This document shows, one piece after another, positions 4,907 through 5,732 of a stretch of DNA of 5,732 nt (its first letter is position 1; each line of letters begins with the position of its first letter). This DNA is from Planctomycetia bacterium (GTDB lineage Bacteria > Planctomycetota > Planctomycetia > Pirellulales > UBA1268). The notes under the pieces were generated by a model that saw nothing but the letters and a program-made list of their open reading frames with translations, was not told the origin of the DNA and searched no databases. The position numbers and the translations under genes are program-made. The stretch spans positions 1 through 5,732 of the forward strand of contig RGVT01000183.1 of the NCBI GenBank assembly GCA_010027105.1. Direction: 5' to 3'.

Positions 4907-5732
4907 TCAGTCGTGCGCGTGGCCGTGGCCGCCGGAGTGGACGGCATGGGCGTGCGACGACCGCTCGAGCACGACGATGCCCCAGGCGAGCGCGATCCCG
5001 ACGGTGAGCGCGGCGGTGAGCAGCAGCCTGTCGTGGCTGTGGAACTCGACCTCGGGAAGCAGATCGGCCGCTGCGATGCAGAGAAACGCTCCGGCGGCCA
5101 TCGCGAGGGCCGCGCCCAGCGTGGTGCTCTGGTTGCCGCCTGCCGCGCCCAGGCTCGCGAGAAACAGGAGGGCGCCCAGCGGCACGACGAGCGCGTAGGC
5201 GACGTTGACGATGCGGCGGGTGCGCGGAGTGGCGCCTGCGGTGGTCATCAGCGTGGCGATGATCGCGGAGTCGAACGGCTTGTGGAGGAGCACTGCGAGA
5301 AACGTGGCGAAGCCGGCCAGCAGCCCGCTGCCGTCGGCCCCGACGGAGGCCGCCAGGGCGGCACCGTCGGCGAGGCTGTGGAGCGAGAGGCCGGCGAACG
5401 CACCGCACCAGGCCCACGGGCCCGTGACGACCGCATGGTGAGGCGAGCGCTCCGCGGCGTGGTCGTGGCCGCAGCCGTGGCTGCCGTCGGCGGAATGGTG
5501 GGCATGGCCGTGGAAGAACCGCTCGAGGAGGAACATGCCGAAGAAGCCCGCCAGCGCCCAGGCCATCGTGGTGTCGATCCGGCGGGCGAGCGCGAGGTAG
5601 GCGTGCGGCAGGAGATGGAGCAGGCCGACCCCGAGCATGACGCCGCCGGTGAGCGAGAGGAGTGCCTGCATGCGCCGGTGGCCGAGCGACAGGAACCTCA
5701 CCGACGAACCGCCCGCGTGGGCGGCGGCCGCG
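4907..5732 (-). CDS. ZIP-family divalent metal transporter, 5' end missing
   Basis: ZIP proteins move zinc, iron or similar ions across the inner membrane towards the cytoplasm. The frame is open to the window edge. The GTG at 5701 is probably internal, as the ten codons before it (Ala/Gly/Ser-rich) continue the frame and the family's first helix is missing. Numbered from that GTG, the visible helices are at about 14-36, 45-62, 97-119, 126-152, 163-184, 193-212 and 226-246, matching helices 2-8 of the eight-helix fold. Family marks are HRRMQALLSLTGGVMLGVGL then HLLPHA (8-34), HSLADG in helix 4 (108-113), HKPFDS in helix 5 (140-145) and DLLPEVEFHSHD (213-224). A His-rich loop lies between helices 3 and 4 (64-89) and a second His-rich stretch forms the C-terminus (250-263). 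The canonical motifs are HNxPEG-like, so Asp for Glu in both and Lys in helix 5 are notable. Zinc is the likeliest substrate, but this is not proven. It converges on the gene at 4328. Confidence 0.88.
   Translation of the reverse strand, partial: AAAAHAGGSSVRFLSLGHRRMQALLSLTGGVMLGVGLLHLLPHAYLALARRIDTTMAWALAGFFGMFLLERFFHGHAHHSADGSHGCGHDHAAERSPHHAVVTGPWAWCGAFAGLSLHSLADGAALAASVGADGSGLLAGFATFLAVLLHKPFDSAIIATLMTTAGATPRTRRIVNVAYALVVPLGALLFLASLGAAGGNQSTTLGAALAMAAGAFLCIAAADLLPEVEFHSHDRLLLTAALTVGIALAWGIVVLERSSHAHAVHSGGHGHAHD

Noticed and set aside
4264..5007. 247-aa plus-strand frame over the membrane-protein gene
   Set aside because: The translation is extremely Arg-rich and runs through both a stop region and the ZIP gene; it is a frame shadow.
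5205..5441. Small plus-strand frames opposite the ZIP gene, also 4977-5198
   Set aside because: Short Ala/Ser-rich products with no ribosome-binding site, lying fully antisense to a well-recognised transporter gene.
1..5732. tRNA, rRNA, CRISPR array, insertion sequence or attachment site
   Set aside because: Reading both strands I saw no transposase or integrase motif, no regularly spaced repeats, and no tRNA-like or rRNA-like sequence.

Overview
The window is very GC-rich, roughly 70% by eye. Its gene content suggests a planctomycete of the Pirellula/Rhodopirellula type. The main reason is that two of the exported proteins and the small four-helix membrane protein resemble families I know mainly as conserved hypotheticals from that group. 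This is recognition from memory, not a search. There are no mobile elements, CRISPR arrays, RNA genes or phage genes. The window reads as ordinary chromosome with closely packed genes.

Left part (1-2053, minus strand): a compact three-gene operon for exported proteins, read from right to left. It starts with a 409-aa lipoprotein (824-2053), continues with a 226-aa secreted protein (147-827), and ends with a third lipoprotein of which only the first 50 codons are visible (1-150). Both junctions are 4-nt stop/start overlaps (ATGA at 824-827, GTGA at 147-150). The first two proteins share a diverged version of the same domain. This tandem pair of paralogues plus a further lipoprotein is the most interesting and least understood part of the window.

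Middle (2054-4225): a 209-nt divergent intergenic region holds two 10-bp palindromes, a short direct repeat and a small hairpin. It separates the operon from a plus-strand gene (2263-3216) for an exported protein that resembles the LolA/outer-membrane lipoprotein-sorting fold. The tail of that gene overlaps by 29 nt with the convergent minus-strand pdxA (3188-4225), a metal- and NAD-dependent dehydrogenase of vitamin B6 synthesis with all signature motifs intact.

Right part (4226-5732): a 102-nt divergent region precedes a plus-strand gene for a 183-aa four-helix membrane protein of unknown function (4328-4879). After a 27-nt gap comes the convergent minus-strand gene for a histidine-rich ZIP-family metal transporter (4907 to the window edge, 5' end missing). 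This transporter has an unusual HKPFD version of the metal-site helix.

No single pathway links these genes. PdxA acts in the cytoplasm in cofactor synthesis, ZIP moves divalent metal across the inner membrane, and the other genes encode cell-envelope proteins. I did not find a clear new defence or mobile system. The best candidates for undescribed biology are the paralogous exported-protein operon and the four-helix membrane protein.
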